Origin: AM-2324 sp042091035
GTDB lineage: Bacteria; Bacteroidota; Bacteroidia; Chitinophagales; Saprospiraceae
Length of the DNA stretch: 14,107 nucleotides
Direction of reading: 5' to 3'
Assembly: GCA_042091035.1 (NCBI GenBank)
Contig: JBELIG010000067.1
Span: 1-14,107 of the forward strand
Made by a program: the position numbers and the translations under genes. The notes under the pieces were generated by a model. It was not told where the DNA came from. It ran no database searches and saw only the letters and a program-made list of their open reading frames with translations. Of this stretch, positions 13,737 through 14,107 are shown in pieces (the stretch's first letter is position 1; each line of letters opens with the position of its first letter).

Positions 13737-14107
13737 CTATTTATGGTTTTTCATCATATCCCAGAGTACATCCTTCAATTCTTGAATATTATTATTGGTA
13801 AGAGAGGAAATAAATATGTGCGGAAGATCATCCGGTAATTCAGAAGAAATCCATTCCTTAAGCTCCTCATCAATCATGTCAGATTTAGTGATAGCAAGAA
13901 TCCGAGGCTTATGAATTAACTCTTCATTGAACTTCTCTAGCTCCTTCAACAAAATGCCGTACTCCCCCTTTATATTATCTGACTCACAAGATATCATAAA
14001 TAGCAAGGTTGCATTTCGCTCGATATGCCTCAAAAATCGGTGCCCCAAACCCTTTCCTTTATGAGCATCCTCAATAATCCCAGGAATATCTGCCATGACA
14101 AAAGATC
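13737..14107 (-). CDS. obg: Obg/CgtA GTPase, C-terminal part
   Basis: The frame enters from the right edge and ends at 13737, giving the last ~122 residues. It starts inside the GTPase domain: SFVMADIPGIIEDAHKGKGLGHRFLRHIERN is split across the edge region, with the G3 motif DIPG. G4 is TKSD and G5 is SSLT. The stretch ending LGHRFLRHIERN is diagnostic for Obg rather than other Era/TrmE-type GTPases. The protein ends soon after G5, so it lacks the extra OCT domain found in some Gram-positive Obg proteins. Obg binds the 50S subunit and acts in late ribosome assembly and growth control. The ATG seen at 14096 is internal to the domain, not the true start. It is upstream of, and nearly abuts, the kinase gene. 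Confidence 0.95.
   Translation of the reverse strand, partial: SFVMADIPGIIEDAHKGKGLGHRFLRHIERNATLLFMISCESDNIKGEYGILLKELEKFNEELIHKPRILAITKSDMIDEELKEWISSELPDDLPHIFISSLTNNNIQELKDVLWDMMKNHK

Overview
The window reads as a chromosomal stretch of a Bacteroidota bacterium, most likely of the Saprospiria/Lewinella kind. Support comes from the AT-rich intergenic DNA, near absence of Shine-Dalgarno sites, a type IX secretion (T9SS) sorting domain, TAnnTTTG-like promoter boxes, and a large helical protein of a type I associate with Saprospiria. The lineage below phylum is an inference from protein flavour, not from a database comparison.

Layout. 1-730 (-): 5' part of a helical protein of unknown function, running off the left edge. 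928-3954 (+): a 1008-residue secreted repeat protein with a C-terminal T9SS sorting domain, closed by a strong terminator. 3955-4989: a gene-free kilobase that is the most unusual part of the window. It holds three tandem, structurally alike units, each made of a 5' hairpin, an identical T-rich box (T5 plus CATGAGATTATAATT) and a GC-rich hairpin; I read them as a tandem small-RNA family. 4990-8422 (-): asnS, then upstream a DCC-family thiol protein and guaB. 8535-9597 (+): tadA and a small lipoprotein, divergent from guaB. 9621-10265 (-): pcm. 10419-11816 (+): an alpha-D-phosphohexomutase. 11845-14107 (-): a tight four-gene set transcribed as obg (partial), an AmgK-like sugar kinase, a stand-alone RapZ C-terminal domain, and an ElaA-like acetyltransferase, ending in a hairpin terminator shared with the convergent phosphohexomutase.

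How the genes fit together. Most coding genes are housekeeping: Asn-tRNA charging, GMP synthesis, wobble inosine formation, repair of isoaspartyl protein damage, hexose phosphate interconversion, ribosome assembly. The obg-kinase-RapZ-C set suggests amino-sugar or cell-wall recycling coupled to a RapZ-type sensor domain. The novelty candidate is the 4.3-4.9 kb array. Its conserved box is, on the opposite strand, a typical Bacteroidota translation start (AATTATAATCTC-ATG-AAA-AA), so the + strand RNAs could act as antisense to start regions of Met-Lys-Lys genes. Alternatively, the - strand could encode three micro-peptides with the + strand RNAs as their antisense regulators.
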